A program made the position numbers and the translations under genes. From the NCBI GenBank assembly GCA_019155205.2, contig JAHNZQ020000049.1:177064-241063 (forward strand): a DNA stretch of 64,000 nucleotides, given 5' to 3'. Shown here piece after piece: positions 42,257-53,498 of this stretch. The stretch is from Gracilaria vermiculophylla. Lineage: Eukaryota > Rhodophyta > Florideophyceae > Gracilariales > Gracilariaceae. Numbering within the stretch: position 1 is the first letter of the stretch; every line of letters starts with the position of its first letter. Under the pieces are notes generated by a model. The model saw only the letters and a list, made by a program, of their open reading frames with translations. It was not told the origin of the DNA and did no database searches.

Positions 42257-43140
42257 TAATAAGATCAAGTCTGTTGCTGGGCAAAAATTTACATATCTGT
42301 CACTTACAAAAGAACCTTGAAGAAATAAAAATGACTACTCGGCCCCGGGCCAATCAAAGGCCACACACGGACAAGACGGCATTATTGAAACGATACCCCC
42401 CCGAAACAGGCAGCAATGGATCATGCTTCATGATGAAAGCGCAAAAATCGTGATGTTAGCCCAAGCTATTCAGGTACGAAACATGCACTTTTGTTTCTCT
42501 CTTGCCAAGATTGCTACAACCGACGGTGACAATTTGAGAGCCATAAATTGGAAATGAAGGCTACTAAGAACAGGGAAGCTTGACCGGGGTCAAATTACAT
42601 GGACTAAGTACTACTTGGGTGGGTCACCTCTTTATGACTTGCGCGCATTCTGCGGACGATTCAGAGTTCTTAGAACTGTATTTCATAAGAACCACAAAGC
42701 AGACTTTTTTGTAATTTTGACGAAACAGGCGCGATGCTGCAGGCAGAGTTAAAGTGCCGTCAATTGATAGAATTTTAGAATGCCTTTGAAGTCCTCGAAC
42801 AGCTATATCTTTCAATGACATGGATGACACGGATGTACTCGGAGACTTAACGGCAGTACTTTTGTTTATTTTGTGAGTGTATTACAAAGCTTTTTGGTAT
42901 GATATATCTGAACCGCAGCCCCTCAACGACGGAGGTAGACTTTGTTGAGAAAAATTATAGAGCATGCCTAATTGGTGGGTGCATTTGGGGAATTGATTGC
43001 AGTCAGACCGAGTGGAGCATTTGTTCATAATCCCAAGAAGTAATACCATACAGCTTACGAGAATACTCTCGCCACGTTTCATGTTGAAGCCGGGAGTGAT
43101 CGGGGTTTATATGTTTGGAATTTGTTTCGAAGTCGCAGCC
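42257..43140. other. Intergenic, nothing recognised
   Basis: Short frames only (for example 42,235-42,453 and 42,624-42,830). No terminal repeats apart from the gypsy B border. Confidence 0.5.
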
Positions 43141-43145
43141 GGACT

Positions 43146-43461
43146 TGTTGTTCCGAGGAGGATCGAAGAGGTTTAAATAGACACTTGACAGTCTCTCTGT
43201 AGTTAAACGTAGATAGAACGAGCCCCCTTATCGTGCTTGTAGGTCTCTCAATTGAGCTACAATATCCCTAGTCTTCATACGCGATTACGTGGGTGGGCAC
43301 AACTATTCCATTCTATTGTGTTATTGTTTTCCAAACGAGATAATGCAGAATTGAGTTTGAATTGTGTTGAATCCTCTCAAGTTCTTAAATTGCACCGTGC
43401 CCTTCTTAAATTATGCCATACCCGGCTGGTCCTAAAGTAATCTTCTGTGTATGTCACGACA
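43146..43461 (-). repeat. Gypsy B 3' LTR
   Basis: 316 bp. Adjoins a purine-rich stretch (CCTGGGGGTGA on the minus strand at 43,462 onward). Noticeably diverged from its partner. Confidence 0.9.
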
Positions 43462-43511
43462 TCACCCCCAGGTCCGTTCCTCTTTGAATTCCGATGAAAG
43501 CGGACCGATTT

Positions 43512-45357
43512 TCAGTATTGGCGGATAATGCTCACGTCATTAAGCTTTTGTACGGGTTCTGAACCAGGCTCAACGTATTTGTTGTTCCACACGATATAGT
43601 AACTCATGTTTCCACCCTTTTCTAGGCGTTTGTTCATCATCTCTTTTACTTCGTGCGTGTCGTCCTCCATCACAGTTTTGTTTCCATGTCTTGTAAGCAT
43701 TTTTAAGTGATCCGGGGGTACTGTTCTTCGAAGCCGGGCGACTTCATCGTGCAACACATATACTCCGCCGCGATTGTTTCGTATTACTGTGAACGGACCT
43801 TAGTATCGGGCATCACGTTTAGAAGTTTTGGTCACATCTCTCATCATTACCATGGAACTCGATGGTGATGTGTCCTGACCAACTATGTGGCAGTTGCGAT
43901 TGAATAAACGGGTTTCATGCTTTTACATGTCCACGTACTCTTTTAGACGCTGCTGTAAAAACATGCTCCGCGATCTGTTTCTGACACAATTTACATAGTT
44001 CCAGTGTCATAGGAGACTTCGTTTTGGTCTGGCCGAACCTTTCAAATCCATTCATTTTCCTGCCAAATGTGGTACTGTCAGCCCTCCTCTCGAGGTAGTA
44101 AAGCACAACGTCCGTTAGGAGTTGTTGTAGACTCCAAAGGTGCGTGTTCTTAAAGGTGGTCTCCGGTATCCGCTGTCACGAGCCTGGGGAGTTCTTAAAG
44201 GGGATCCGCAAACACCAAGCGGAGGGGGAGGTTCACTGAGCGGACAATGCTCCTACAGACGCTTCTATGATGCGACCTGGGGATCGGCGGCTTAGAAACC
44301 TGAGTTGATGGACGAGAGACTCCAACCGGAAAAGTAGGTGAAGACTCAAGGGTGGTTGTCTTTACTTCTGCAGAGGTGGACCTCAACCCGCAGATTAAGT
44401 ATCAAGCCGGGGGCCGGCCTCGGCAGGTCTCACTACTATACTATTTACCCGCATAAATTAACTAAAATAAATAATAATTCTACCGTCCCTCAAGGATACT
44501 GTAGCGCACGCGGGCGGAATTCTGCATCACGTGGCCCCACTAGTAAAATACGAGCCCTCCTTATGAATAGTATACCATAGGGCCACACCACCGTTTTTCC
44601 CTTAGGAGTCACTGTACTACACCAATCATTAGCGAGAACGGTGTGAATCTAGTTAATGCAGCAATTCTACAATTATACGCTGGCTGACCGAACGGCATTT
44701 ATTCTTGCCATCGATGGCTTGCACCGTCGACCGCCTTGAGAAGCATTGTCTCAATTGTTCCGTTCACTCGTTCAACCGCTCCGTTTGCTCGTGGGTTGTA
44801 CGGTGATATGGTGGGGTGGTTGATTCTATTACGGTTCGTGAGTTCCGTGATGAACTCGTTCACAAACTCTGAACCGTTATCTTACTGGATGATCCTTGGG
44901 ACTCCTAGATTTAAATAGATGTTCCAAAGCTCACGGGCTACATAATCAATACCCTTGCTTTTGAGAGGTCTTAAAATCGCAAAATTTGTCATCAGGCACA
45001 CGGTAGTAAGCAGAGTGTTGGGTCAACTTTTTGATATTGGGAGCGGAGTCACTAAGTCTACTGCGATGTGACACCAAGTCAGCTCTGCGACTGTTGATAT
45101 CAGCAGATGGAACCCTCGTTTCTCTATATTGTATCGTACACAGGGAATGCAACCTCGCGTTTTTTTCTGATGTAGTTGCGGATGCCGTCCAACCAGTTTC
45201 CATCATGCCACAGTTTCTTGAATACCTCTAGTTCAGCAAAGTGTCCGAAAGTATGGGAACGCTTATTCAATACGTTTCTATCCCCCTCAGCCTCGGGCGT
45301 GCTCTTGTCGCCAATCAGCTGGGACACAGTTAGATTTTCCAGCGTTGTGCATTTCAT
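43512..45357 (-). pseudogene. Gypsy B integrase, split by solo LTR-A
   Basis: The zinc-finger region lies in 45,357-45,124 (S-H-T-F-G-H-F, then D-G-N-W). The core is degraded around 45,050-44,640 but shows R-V-N-G-T-I-E-T-M-L, the block containing the catalytic E. Next comes the T-P-F-S-L-M sequence, interrupted at 44,622 by the LTR. It resumes at 44,067 with G-R-K-M-N-G-F-E-R-F, the expected continuation, followed by a C-L-X-C-type region and the C-terminal barrel at 43,757-43,512. Stops in several places. Confidence 0.75.
44068..44621 (-). repeat. Solo LTR-A inserted in gypsy B integrase
   Basis: 554 bp, TGTGGTACT to GTACTACA on the plus strand, the best-preserved copy. Flanks CCAAA (44,063-44,067) and CCAAT (44,622-44,626) are a 5-bp target duplication with one difference. 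Ignoring the LTR and one duplicate, the integrase reading is continuous. This shows that gypsy A-type elements moved after gypsy B inserted, and that this copy then lost its body by LTR-LTR recombination. Confidence 0.92.
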
Positions 45358-45385
45358 CTTGCGACTGAGAGCATCTGCAAGATCG

Positions 45386-45751
45386 TTATACGGTCATGGT
45401 AAAGTCGTACTGTATGATTCTGTCAAACCACCTTGCCATCATCGGGTTAATAGTACGTTGGGTGTGAAGAAACGTGAGTGCGCGGTGGTCTGTGAACAGG
45501 ATAAATCTGAGCCCAAGTAGATAGCACCAAAACTTTCCCATGCCCCATACTACTGCGAGTGGTTCTTTCTTCGTTGCTCCGTAGTTCCGTTCGGATCTTG
45601 ACAGTGAACGGGATACGAACAACACAAAATGAAGGTGGATTAAGTCTTGCTTTCGTCCAATCCATGCGCCTATACCGTAACCTGAGGCGTCAGCTCCAAC
45701 GAAAATCTTCTCTTCGTCTACCGGGTAGGCCAGGGTCGTCGTCTCAGACAT
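45386..45751 (-). pseudogene. Gypsy B RNase H
   Basis: G-A-D-A-S-G-Y-G-I-G-A-W-I (first D), E-R-N-Y-G-A-T-K-K-E-P-L-A-V-V-W (E), F-T-D-H-R-A-L-T-F-L (D) and M-M-A-R-W. All catalytic acids of the readable part are present. The frame stops where the connection to the integrase begins. Confidence 0.85.
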
Positions 45752-45844
45752 TTTCTTTATGATCTGATGAAATGCGCCCTCCCTCTCGGGGTTTCACTGT
45801 AGATTGCCTCGACCCTCGCGGGCCATATCGAGTGATTTTGATAC

Positions 45845-46597
45845 TTACGAAAAACGTGCGATACACTGGCGGTAGTAGTAAGCTGCCCTCAAGAAGCTGA
45901 GAATGTGCTTCACTGTTCGGGGAAGTTCCCACTCCGTGATTGCTTTCACTTTAGCCGGGTCTTTATTGATTCCAACTCCCGTGACTATAATGCCAGGAAG
46001 CTTGACCTCGTTCTGTGCGAACCGACACTTGTCGAATCCGATGTGAATGTCCCAGCGCGTGAGCGTATCGATGGCGCTCCGAACATGTTCCGCGTGCTCG
46101 GCCATTGAAGTTGAGAATATGATTAGGTCATCAATGTACACTTCTACATACAGAATATCGCCGAGAATCTTATCCATGAATTGCTGAAACTTTGCGTACA
46201 TGGTTTTGATACCAAAGAGTGCCGCACACATTCGGTAGTTTGTGTCTATTTAGCGAAAGGAGATCCAATTTTGGTCAGTCTCGGATATGGGAAACCGAAA
46301 TTATCCGTCCCTAACATCCAGTGTCATAAAGACAGCATCTGGCTTTGATACAGACCCAATAGAATCTAGTATATTTTGAATTTTTGGTAGAGGGTAGTCG
46401 GGGTCCAGTAGGACGGAATTGAGTCGACGCAGGTCTATGAAAGGTTTGACATCGACCTTCCTTCCATCATCATTCTTCTTTGGAGCGCTTATGATCGGAT
46501 ATAAATTTGCGCAGTTCTCGGGTGCAGGCTCAATTAGTTTAGCCGCCAACCATGGGTTGATTTCTGCATTCAAACGGCCTTCATCTTTCCGGCACAC
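45845..46597 (-). pseudogene. Gypsy B reverse transcriptase
   Basis: First part 46,597-46,301: P-L-P-K-I-Q-N-I-L-D-S-I-G and M-T-L-D-V-R-D-G (first catalytic D region). A stop and frame change follow near 46,250. Second part 46,231-45,845: Y-A-K-F-Q-Q-F-M-D-K-I-L and the active site V-Y-I-D-D-L-I-I-F-S, then H-A-E-H-V. The Y-I-D-D core is intact, but the frame is not continuous. Confidence 0.85.
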
Positions 46598-46612
46598 AAA
46601 ATTGACGCGGTT

Positions 46613-47463
46613 TCAGAGTGGAGACGGCGAAGTAGGTTGTACGGGGAGCATTGCCAGGGGATGCGTGCATCTGGCTGATAATGGGATTTCCTGGTTCCGC
46701 GTCAATGCTGCTGCACCTTCGCGAGAAATGCTCGACGGAGAGTGTCTGTCTTCTGGTCCTGTGTTATCTTCATTTTCCACGGGGTCTGGTGTGGGCTGTT
46801 GCTTATCTGATGTGCGCGCACCTGTTTGTGGAACTCTTTCTTTGGAGTATCCGAACACGGCGAAGTGCGTCAGGCCGATGATCATGTCACGTTTGGGCGG
46901 CATTTGCATAAGTTTGGCTGTGACGATGGCAGTGCGCGCCCCATTTTTGAGAAAGGCTTTCGTAAGGTCTTTGCGTTTCACCATTACCTGTCTCCGATCG
47001 TCCCTGATGATTCTGGAAGCGTCTCCGACGTGTATACCGTGTTTCTTTGCGATTGCAGATGGTATGAATGATGCAGTGGTTACGGCATCCACCATTGCCC
47101 ATCCCTACACATCAATGAAAAGGCAAGGAGTGTACAATTGTTCTCTAGCATCGTGCAGAATCATGGACAGAGCATTCAGGGCTGGTTTTTTCTGAGTTTC
47201 ATGATCCAGAATGTCTGCGTTCAGCTGCGATTTGGGGTCAAATTCATCATAGCCCATGAGAATGCGTAGATTTCTATAGTCCATGTCTGCCACTCTTCTT
47301 TTTTTGGTTGGTGGGCCGAATTTATGGAGCTTCCCACTCGCAGGTTGCCGGCTTGGGGCTCTTTCTGTGCTTCTTTGGTGCACTTATGCCCTGGCTTCCA
47401 TGGTTCCCTGCACTTGAAATATTTGGATTCCTTCTGCGGGAGTTTCCTTGTCACATGGTCCAT
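46613..47463 (-). pseudogene. Gypsy B zinc knuckle and protease
   Basis: 47,463-47,340 has Y-F-K-C-R-E-P-W-K-P-G-H-K-C, a gag knuckle in which the first Cys is Tyr. After frame changes the protease appears (frame at 47,095): V-D-A-V-T-T-A-S-F-I-P, where the active-site D-[ST]-G-A is D-A-V-T. Then K-H-G-I and V-G-D-A-S, and D-M-I-I-G-L, the usual I-L-G-like block. The active site appears destroyed. Confidence 0.65.
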
Positions 47464-47690
47464 ACGTTTCTCCTTATTCTGAGCGCTCGCTCCTTGTTTT
47501 TCGCTCCAGCCTTATGTCGGGTGAGTGCTAGAACTGCATACAGCGCAGCGTTCTTGATATTGCCGCGCGATCTTTGCACTTCAATACTACCAGCACCGCT
47601 GTGCTGCTCTCTCTGCTTTCCAGACGGCATTGAAGAGTCTAGTGTGATTGCGTTTGAGATATAATCAGAGATAGAGACTGGAGGGGTGCC

Positions 47691-48416
47691 CTACTGTGCC
47701 TGTTTCCATATGTTGAGGGTGGCTGCTGGTGCCATGTGCATCACGTCTTGCTGATTGGGATAAAGGCCTTCGATGTAGATTGCGAAGAGGCTCTCGTCAT
47801 CATTTTTTCGTCCCGTGCGGTTCATAAGACTCGTAAACCGATCGCTATATTCTTGTACTGAATTTGATTCTTCTTGGCCAATAGTCATGAGCTCTCTGAT
47901 GTGCTTGTCTCTAATCGTTGGAGACTCAAGATGGTGCAAGAATTACGCCTAGATGTCCTTCCATTGCAATCCGTGCAGGTTTTGTTCTGCCAATTGACAA
48001 TCGTAGCCGCTTAGGCTGGTCAGAAGTGCTGGAAACCAGCGATTCTGGGGCATTTCATTGGCTAAAAGGATTGTTTTGACCTTTCCGAGAACCTCAAACG
48101 TGTTTTTGATAGCATTTGGTTCCGTTCCTCGAAATGGCGGCAGCGTCGGAATACGAGGAGATGCTCCAAGGAGTTCCCAAAGGTCCTCAGTGCTACGACT
48201 ACCTGCGGTTGACATGGATATAATTGAACGCGTAGCGGCTATGGGTCGATTGGCAGTCTCCATGTGTTTCAGCACGCTATCAAGATCCCATTCCACACGG
48301 TCCATTTTTCTCTTGAACTCTTCACTTTGAGTCGCATCCATAGATATCGTATCAACAGACGCAAGCTCATAGCACTCCTCTTCCAACTTCAAAAAAGAGG
48401 GCGATAGGGACTGCAT
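47691..48416 (-). pseudogene. Gypsy B gag (capsid)
   Basis: Frame 48,416-47,949 has an N-terminal helical part and the capsid start (L-P-P-F-R-G-T, P-Q-N-R-W-F-P-A-L-L). One stop later, frame 47,939-47,691 continues with Q-E-E-S-N-S-V-Q-E-Y-S-D-R-F-T-S-L and F-I-E-G-L-type (Y-I-E-G-L-Y-P) sequence, the retrotransposon gag pattern. Only a stop separates the halves. Confidence 0.8.
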
Positions 48417-48518
48417 ATCGATCTCCTGTCCTCGAAGCAGGGTGGCAACAACATTTGGGGATGTCTCAGACGTGATAAATGTCAGGACGATGTGAGTCGG
48501 ATTGTCGTTTGAAAAGAA

Positions 48519-48834
48519 TGTTGTTCCGAGGAGGCTCGAGGAGGTTCAAGCAGACATCTGACGGTCTCTCTGTAGTTTTAAGTAGATAGAACGAGCCTTT
48601 TTATAGTGCTAGGAGGTCGCGCAATTAAGCTACAAGATTTATGTTGTTCATGCGCGATTACGTAATTGGGCACAACTGCTCTATTCGATTGCGTCATGGT
48701 TTTCCAAACCGGATAATGCATACTTGAGTTTGAATTGTGTTGAATCCTCTCAAGGTCTTGAATTGCGCTGTGCCCTTCTTAAATTACGCTGTACCAGGCT
48801 GGTCTTAATGTAATCTTCTTTGCACCTTACGACA
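48519..48834 (-). repeat. Gypsy B 5' LTR
   Basis: 316 bp, same ends as 43,146-43,461. Confidence 0.9.
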
Positions 48835-48839
48835 GGACC

Positions 48840-49098
48840 GCTTCTGAGAAAACTATGTCAGCAGTCTCTACATCAATCATTGAAGTATTAAAAGTTACTT
48901 ACAAAATACGGTTTTCTTCTGACTATCACATTATTGTATGTTTGTATTGCCAAGAACTACCATGCTCTTTATCATTTGATATATATCCTAGTTGCTAAAT
49001 CAATTCATCACGCTGTAAATGAGAAAGGCACACAAAAAGGCAGGATTCTATCCGAAAAGATATAAAACGAGCCATCGGCGCTTTGCAGGCTCGTGATC
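48840..49098. other. Spacer between gypsy B and copia 2
   Basis: No feature apart from the two target-site duplications at its edges. Confidence 0.6.
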
Positions 49099-49103
49099 AT
49101 TTT

Positions 49104-49446
49104 ATTCACAAATTTTTAATTGAATCGACAAGACTGACTGAGAGTTCTACCACTCCAGCTTGTCCACGCAGTTTATAAGTACTTCTATTCAGTGTCAGGA
49201 CCGGTATATTGATCTAGTGTATGGGTTTAACTATGTGAGCCTATAGCAGATGGTTCACCAAGATGTCCTTGACATCCAACTCCACTTTGAGCACATGCAA
49301 TTCGAGCCATGTCAGCTAAAGAACTGTGCAACAATGTTATCTAGGTGATTCCAATTCCACCACACATATTTTTGTAAAATCAGGTAATCAAATGAAGGTA
49401 CAGTTCCATCGTCTTCACGCAGTATGGTGTGCCACTTTCTTCGACA
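49104..49446 (-). repeat. Copia 2 3' LTR
   Basis: 343 bp, very similar to 57,277-57,613. The minus-strand start is TGTCGAAG. The opposite end is not the usual CA (reads GTGAAT/GTGAAA), so that border is uncertain by a base or two. Confidence 0.88.
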
Positions 49447-50130
49447 GTCCCCTTCGCCAAGATGATGGTAGGATGCGAAGTACTTGGATGTGATTCTCCA
49501 TGATTGGTGCTGGCAAGATCTTCGTCAAAGAATCCGCGTAATCCAGTTCAGAGGGTGTGTATTCAACCATAATTTGACCAATCTCAACAACTTCCTTGAA
49601 AAAGTGGTAACGAATGCCAATGTGTTTCACATTTCGAAGACCCTGCACTTCATTGGTCCATTTAATGCTCCCGAGAATGTCCTGAAAGATCGTAACAGCA
49701 TTGTTTGTATGCAAACCAAGTTCTTCATAGAGGTGTAATATTCACTTCACATTCTTTACGCATTCAGATAAAGCGTAAATTTTGGCTTCGCAAGTAGACA
49801 ACGCAATTGATTGTTGAAGTTTCGATAACCAAATAACAGACGTTCCACTGATACAAATGAGTGCTTCTGTTCTTGATCGTCTACCATCTCTTTCTGTTCC
49901 CCAATCGGCATCAGACCATGCACGAATGGCTGTAGAACTGCCTTTTAGAATAATCAATCCATAGTCTATCGATCCGTTTAAGTATCAAAGAAGATGCTTC
50001 ATAGATTTCCAGTGTACCTGCAAGTAATTTGAGTGAAACTTTCCTAACATCGAAACAGCAGTTGAGATGTCTGACCTTGTTCGCGTCGAGAAAAAAAAGT
50101 AGCTTTCCCAAGATTTCCCATAACGGAAAA
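49447..50130 (-). pseudogene. Copia 2 RNase H and C-terminus
   Basis: Continuing from the split reverse transcriptase: S-T-R-T-R-S-D-I-S-T-A-V-S-M-L-G-K-F-H, H-W-K-S-M-K-H-L-L. Then A-W-S-D-A-D-W-G (catalytic D), R-R-S-R-T, V-I-W-L-S-K-L-Q-Q-S-I-A-L-S-T-C-E-A-K (E), N-N-A-V-T-I-F-Q (usual D-N-Q-A) and H-I-G-I-R-Y-H-F-F-K. It ends S-L-T-K-I-L-P. Frame changes near 49,960 and 49,730. Confidence 0.85.
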
Positions 50131-50276
50131 TGTGGGATGAAGTGCCTGTGCTGTCACTGACAACCATATGTTCCAGGGGACCATGGGCTGTGTGATAAAC
50201 TGAGTGTGTGTCTTACACGTGTGCAGGTGTGCTACTCGGCATGTTGTTCACTATCATATCGTTTCCAGGTGTACAC
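50131..50276 (+). repeat. Copia 1 5' LTR (cut by gap)
   Basis: 146 bp, nearly identical to the first 146 bp of the 3' LTR at 52,938, so the insertion is young. Confidence 0.88.
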
Positions 50277-50376
50277 NNNNNNNNNNNNNNNNNNNNNNNN
50301 NNNNNNNNNNNNNNNNNNNNNNNNNNNNNNNNNNNNNNNNNNNNNNNNNNNNNNNNNNNNNNNNNNNNNNNNNNNN
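50277..50376. other. Assembly gap (100 N) in copia 1
   Basis: Should contain the rest of the LTR (about 415 bp by comparison with the 3' copy), the primer site and the gag start. The true gap is therefore larger than 100. Confidence 0.95.
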
Positions 50377-52937
50377 CCAGAGCGATTATTGGCCTGACTC
50401 TCAGTGATGAGCATTTGGACCATGTAAGGGACGCGGACAACGCCGCCGACATGTGGGAAGCCATTTGTGATGTGTTCCGATGCAAAACTTTGCTCAACAA
50501 GATCAACGCCCGACGGTCTTTCTACTCTGTAAAGATGCGTGATGATGAGAAAATGTTACAGTTCATCAACCGTGTACGTCATCTGGCATCGGACCTCAAG
50601 TGTATGGGCGTTGTTGTTGAGGAGGAGCACATCGCTATGGCCATCCTGTGTGGACTTCCGGATAGATTTGAGCACCTCATTGTGGCCATTGATACCACAA
50701 TTGGCGATCGCCAACTCACTTTAGAGTTTGTGAAGAGTCGTCTGCTGCAATATGAGCAGCGAATGAACGATCGTGCTAAGGAGGGGTCCGGAATGGAAGC
50801 AGCGTTGGTCGGCAGACATTCACGAAAGAAGGGCGTTGTGTGCTACTACTGTGGCACCAAGGGTCATATCCAGAGGAATTGTTTCAAAAAGCAACGTGAC
50901 GAAGCTAACAAAGATCAGGATGCTGCTGCTCATGCAAGCGTAAACAATCCTCAACGCGAAGAGCAACGTACGGGTGACAGTGATTCTGACTACGTTTGCC
51001 TCATTGCTCGTGGAGCCGCCAAGGCCACTAACAGTGACTGGATTGTTGACTCTGGTGCTACCGCACACATGACCTATGACGACTCAATGTTCCAATCATT
51101 CGGGAGCAATGCAGCTTCTGGTGTGACTATCGGCAATGCTTCCAAATTAGAGTCACGTGGCGAAGGCTGTGTTGAGCTGGATGTGAGTGTTGACAGGTCA
51201 AGGCGCAAGTGCAAGTTGAACAAAGTAGTGCACGTACCAAGTCTGCGTTACCACCTGCTATCGGTATCTGCAATTTGTGACTTGGATGCTACTGTTGTGT
51301 TCGACAAGCAAAAGGTGTGTGTGTACAAGGGCTCTGCTCTGATTGCACAAGGACGCCGTGTCAAAGGCCTTTGCTACCTCTGTACTGCAGTTTCACAACT
51401 TGCTGATCCGGACAGCGCACTTGTATCCAACCTGTCAATCTGGCATGCTCGTATGGCTCACGTGAATGCTGGGGGCATCACGCAAATGGCTCGCGATGGC
51501 GTTGTGTCAGGGCTTGATGTGGATGTGGCACAGAATCTGGATGTATGTGACTCTTGTGGTGTAGGCAAGTCTACCCGCGCGGCGACTCCCAAGCAAGGGG
51601 GGGAGCGCGCAAACAAGCTGTGGGACCTTGTTTACTCGGACATTTGTGGTCCAGTGGAGGTGGGTTCCTTGGGAGATTCGCGCTACTTTGTCACATTCAT
51701 CGACGATTACAGCCGGTTCTGCTTCCTGTACATGCTCAAGACCAAGAGTGAGGCGTTCCAGATGTTCATGAAATGGCTCAAGTTTGTTTAAAACCAAATA
51801 GGTACTCAAGTCAAACCCGTTACTGCCAATTAGTGCGTACTTCGTGCGCTACGAACGGAAAATGGTGGTGAGTACACCTCAAACAAATTTTCCAAAGAAC
51901 TTGGGTCACACGGTATTGAATATCAGTGAACTGTGTTTTACAATCCGCACCAGAACGGGCTCGCTGAAAGGTTCAACTGCACACTCATGGATTTGGTCAG
52001 GTCAATGCTTCGTCACAAGAAACTGCCCAAAAGCTTCTGGGCAGAAGCACTGAATGTTGCGGTGTTTGTGCGCAACCGAGTGATGTGTAAGGCATTGCCT
52101 TGTACCGTATTCCCACATGAGTTGTGGAATGGACAAAAGCCTAACGTGAGCAATCTGCGTGTATTCGGGAGCAAGTGCTGGTACAAGGTGGTGGACCACA
52201 AGCTGAAGAAGCTGAAGGACCGTGCCGTGCAGGCGATCTTTATTGGGTACACTGCTGGATCGCATGGCTATAAGCTGTGGGATGAGCGAAAGAGCAAGGT
52301 GGTCGTGTCAAGAGATGTGAAGTTTGATGAACGCAATGACTTAGATGTGAGTACTGATCATTTTGAAGATGACTACGCCGAGATAGAAATCTCGGTAAAG
52401 TCCAAGTCTGATCAAACCTTCACTTCTGAACCACCAGTTGAACCTATTACTGAGGATAGTGACACGGTCGCACCTCCAGGTGAGATCCCAGAAAGCGGTC
52501 ACGATCACTCCATCGACGTTCTAGAAGATGCTGCAGATGTGCAACAGCCAGTGTCATTGCGTAGGGCTACTCGTGTGCGAAAGCCAACTTCGTCCTGGTG
52601 GCGTGCAACTGCTCTACTCACAGCCAGTGATGACATTCCTGTGTCGTATCAAGATGCACTTTCACGCCCTGAATGCAAGGCGTGGACGAAGGCAATGCAA
52701 AGCGAGTATGAGTCGTTGATGGAGTATGACACATGGGAGCTAGTGCCGAGGCCAGGAGACAGCAACGTGATATCGTGCAAGTGGGTGTTTGTGCAAAAGT
52801 ATGAAGCAGGCGCCAACGGTGAACCAGCAGTTCGTTACAAGGCCCGCTTAGTTGCTCGAGGTTTCCTGCAGATCAAAAGTGTGGACTTCTCTGAGACTTA
52901 TGCCCCTAGACGTTTGAAGTCAGTGAGAGAGTGCGGG
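50377..52937 (+). pseudogene. Copia 1 gag-pol, truncated in reverse transcriptase
   Basis: A well-preserved open frame to 51,791. gag has A-D-M-W-E-A-I-C-D-V-F. Zinc knuckle V-C-Y-Y-C-G-T-K-G-H-I-Q-R-N-C (CCHC complete). Protease D-W-I-V-D-S-G-A-T-A-H-M. GAG-pre-integrase L-S-I-W-H-A-R-M-A-H-V-N with C-D-S-C-G-V-G-K. Integrase Y-S-D-I-C-G-P-V (first D) and F-I-D-D-Y-S-R. A frameshift and stop around 51,790-51,930 remove the second D block. From 51,933 comes N-G-L-A-E-R-F-N (catalytic E), then the linker with S-R-D-V-K-F-D-E. The reverse-transcriptase start is W-T-K-A-M-Q-S-E-Y-E-S-L, K-W-V-F and Y-K-A-R-L-V-A-R-G-F, ending Y-A-P-R. The 3' LTR follows 16 codons later. gag to integrase are almost intact, hence young. 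Confidence 0.9.
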
Positions 52938-53498
52938 TGTTGGATGAAGTGCCTGTGCTGTCACTGACAACCATATGTTCCAGGGGACCATGGGCTGTGT
53001 GATAAACTGAGTGTGTGTCTTACACGTGTGCAGGTATGCTACTCGGCATGTTGTTCACTATCATATCGTTTCCAGGTGTACACATGGCAAACTCAGCTTA
53101 ATGTACAGCAGATATGATTTAGTGTAATGTGCCTCGTCACGGTAACTATACACACACATTGCTGTATGGACACGAGTGGTGGCGGAATACAGAGAGTGTA
53201 AGGTAGTTGAGTGAATTTGTGCATTGTCATGGTCTCGTGAGTGTACGGAACTGTCATGCCTTGTTGTGCCTTGCTGTTGTAAGCATTATTGAATTGTGGC
53301 TAGTACATTTATGTCATGTTACAATATGATTGGTAGTATTGAGTGTGTCGCCTTTGTAGTGTAATTTCTGATGCAACCTAGTCGGTGCAACTGAACCACT
53401 ATATAAGTCGTGGTTGAGGCACCTCCAAGTAAATCCAAGCCAGAGCTGGCGAACATTCTTAATATCCCTCCAACTTTCCCTTGCCCCTCTGACCTCCA
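52938..53498 (+). repeat. Copia 1 3' LTR
   Basis: 561 bp from TGTTGGATG to CCTCCA. The end is set where copia 2 coding sequence resumes on the minus strand (53,499). Contains a TATA box at about 53,400, ~100 bp before the end. Confidence 0.75.

Larger units (their letters stand above)
43146..48834 (-). mobile_element. Gypsy B: complete but decayed Ty3/gypsy element with both LTRs
   Basis: Two 316-bp LTRs, 43,146-43,461 and 48,519-48,834, start TGTTGTTCC and end ACGACA. Flanks GGACT (43,141-43,145) and GGACC (48,835-48,839) are a 5-bp target duplication with one change. Minus-strand order between them is gag, zinc knuckle, protease, reverse transcriptase, RNase H, integrase. Stops and frameshifts occur in each domain. 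A solo LTR-A is inserted in the integrase. No chromodomain was recognised. The base after the 5' LTR (TTCTTTTC) is not a TGG-type primer site, so the priming mode is open. Confidence 0.92.
50131..53498 (+). mobile_element. Copia 1: nested Ty1/copia element, internally deleted
   Basis: Starts with TGTGGGATGAAGTGCC at 50,131. The same sequence restarts at 52,938 as the 3' LTR (TGTTGGATG..., to about 53,498; TATA box CTATATAAG near 53,400). The left LTR runs into a 100-N gap. Minus-strand copia 2 coding sequence resumes on both sides, so copia 1 lies inside it. Flanks do not form a clear duplication. The pol gene stops shortly after the start of the reverse transcriptase and is followed directly by the 3' LTR, so palm and RNase H are deleted. 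Confidence 0.88.

Noticed and set aside
46419..47195. 258-codon plus-strand ORF
   Set aside because: Lies antisense to the protease/reverse-transcriptase part of gypsy B, which has recognisable motifs.
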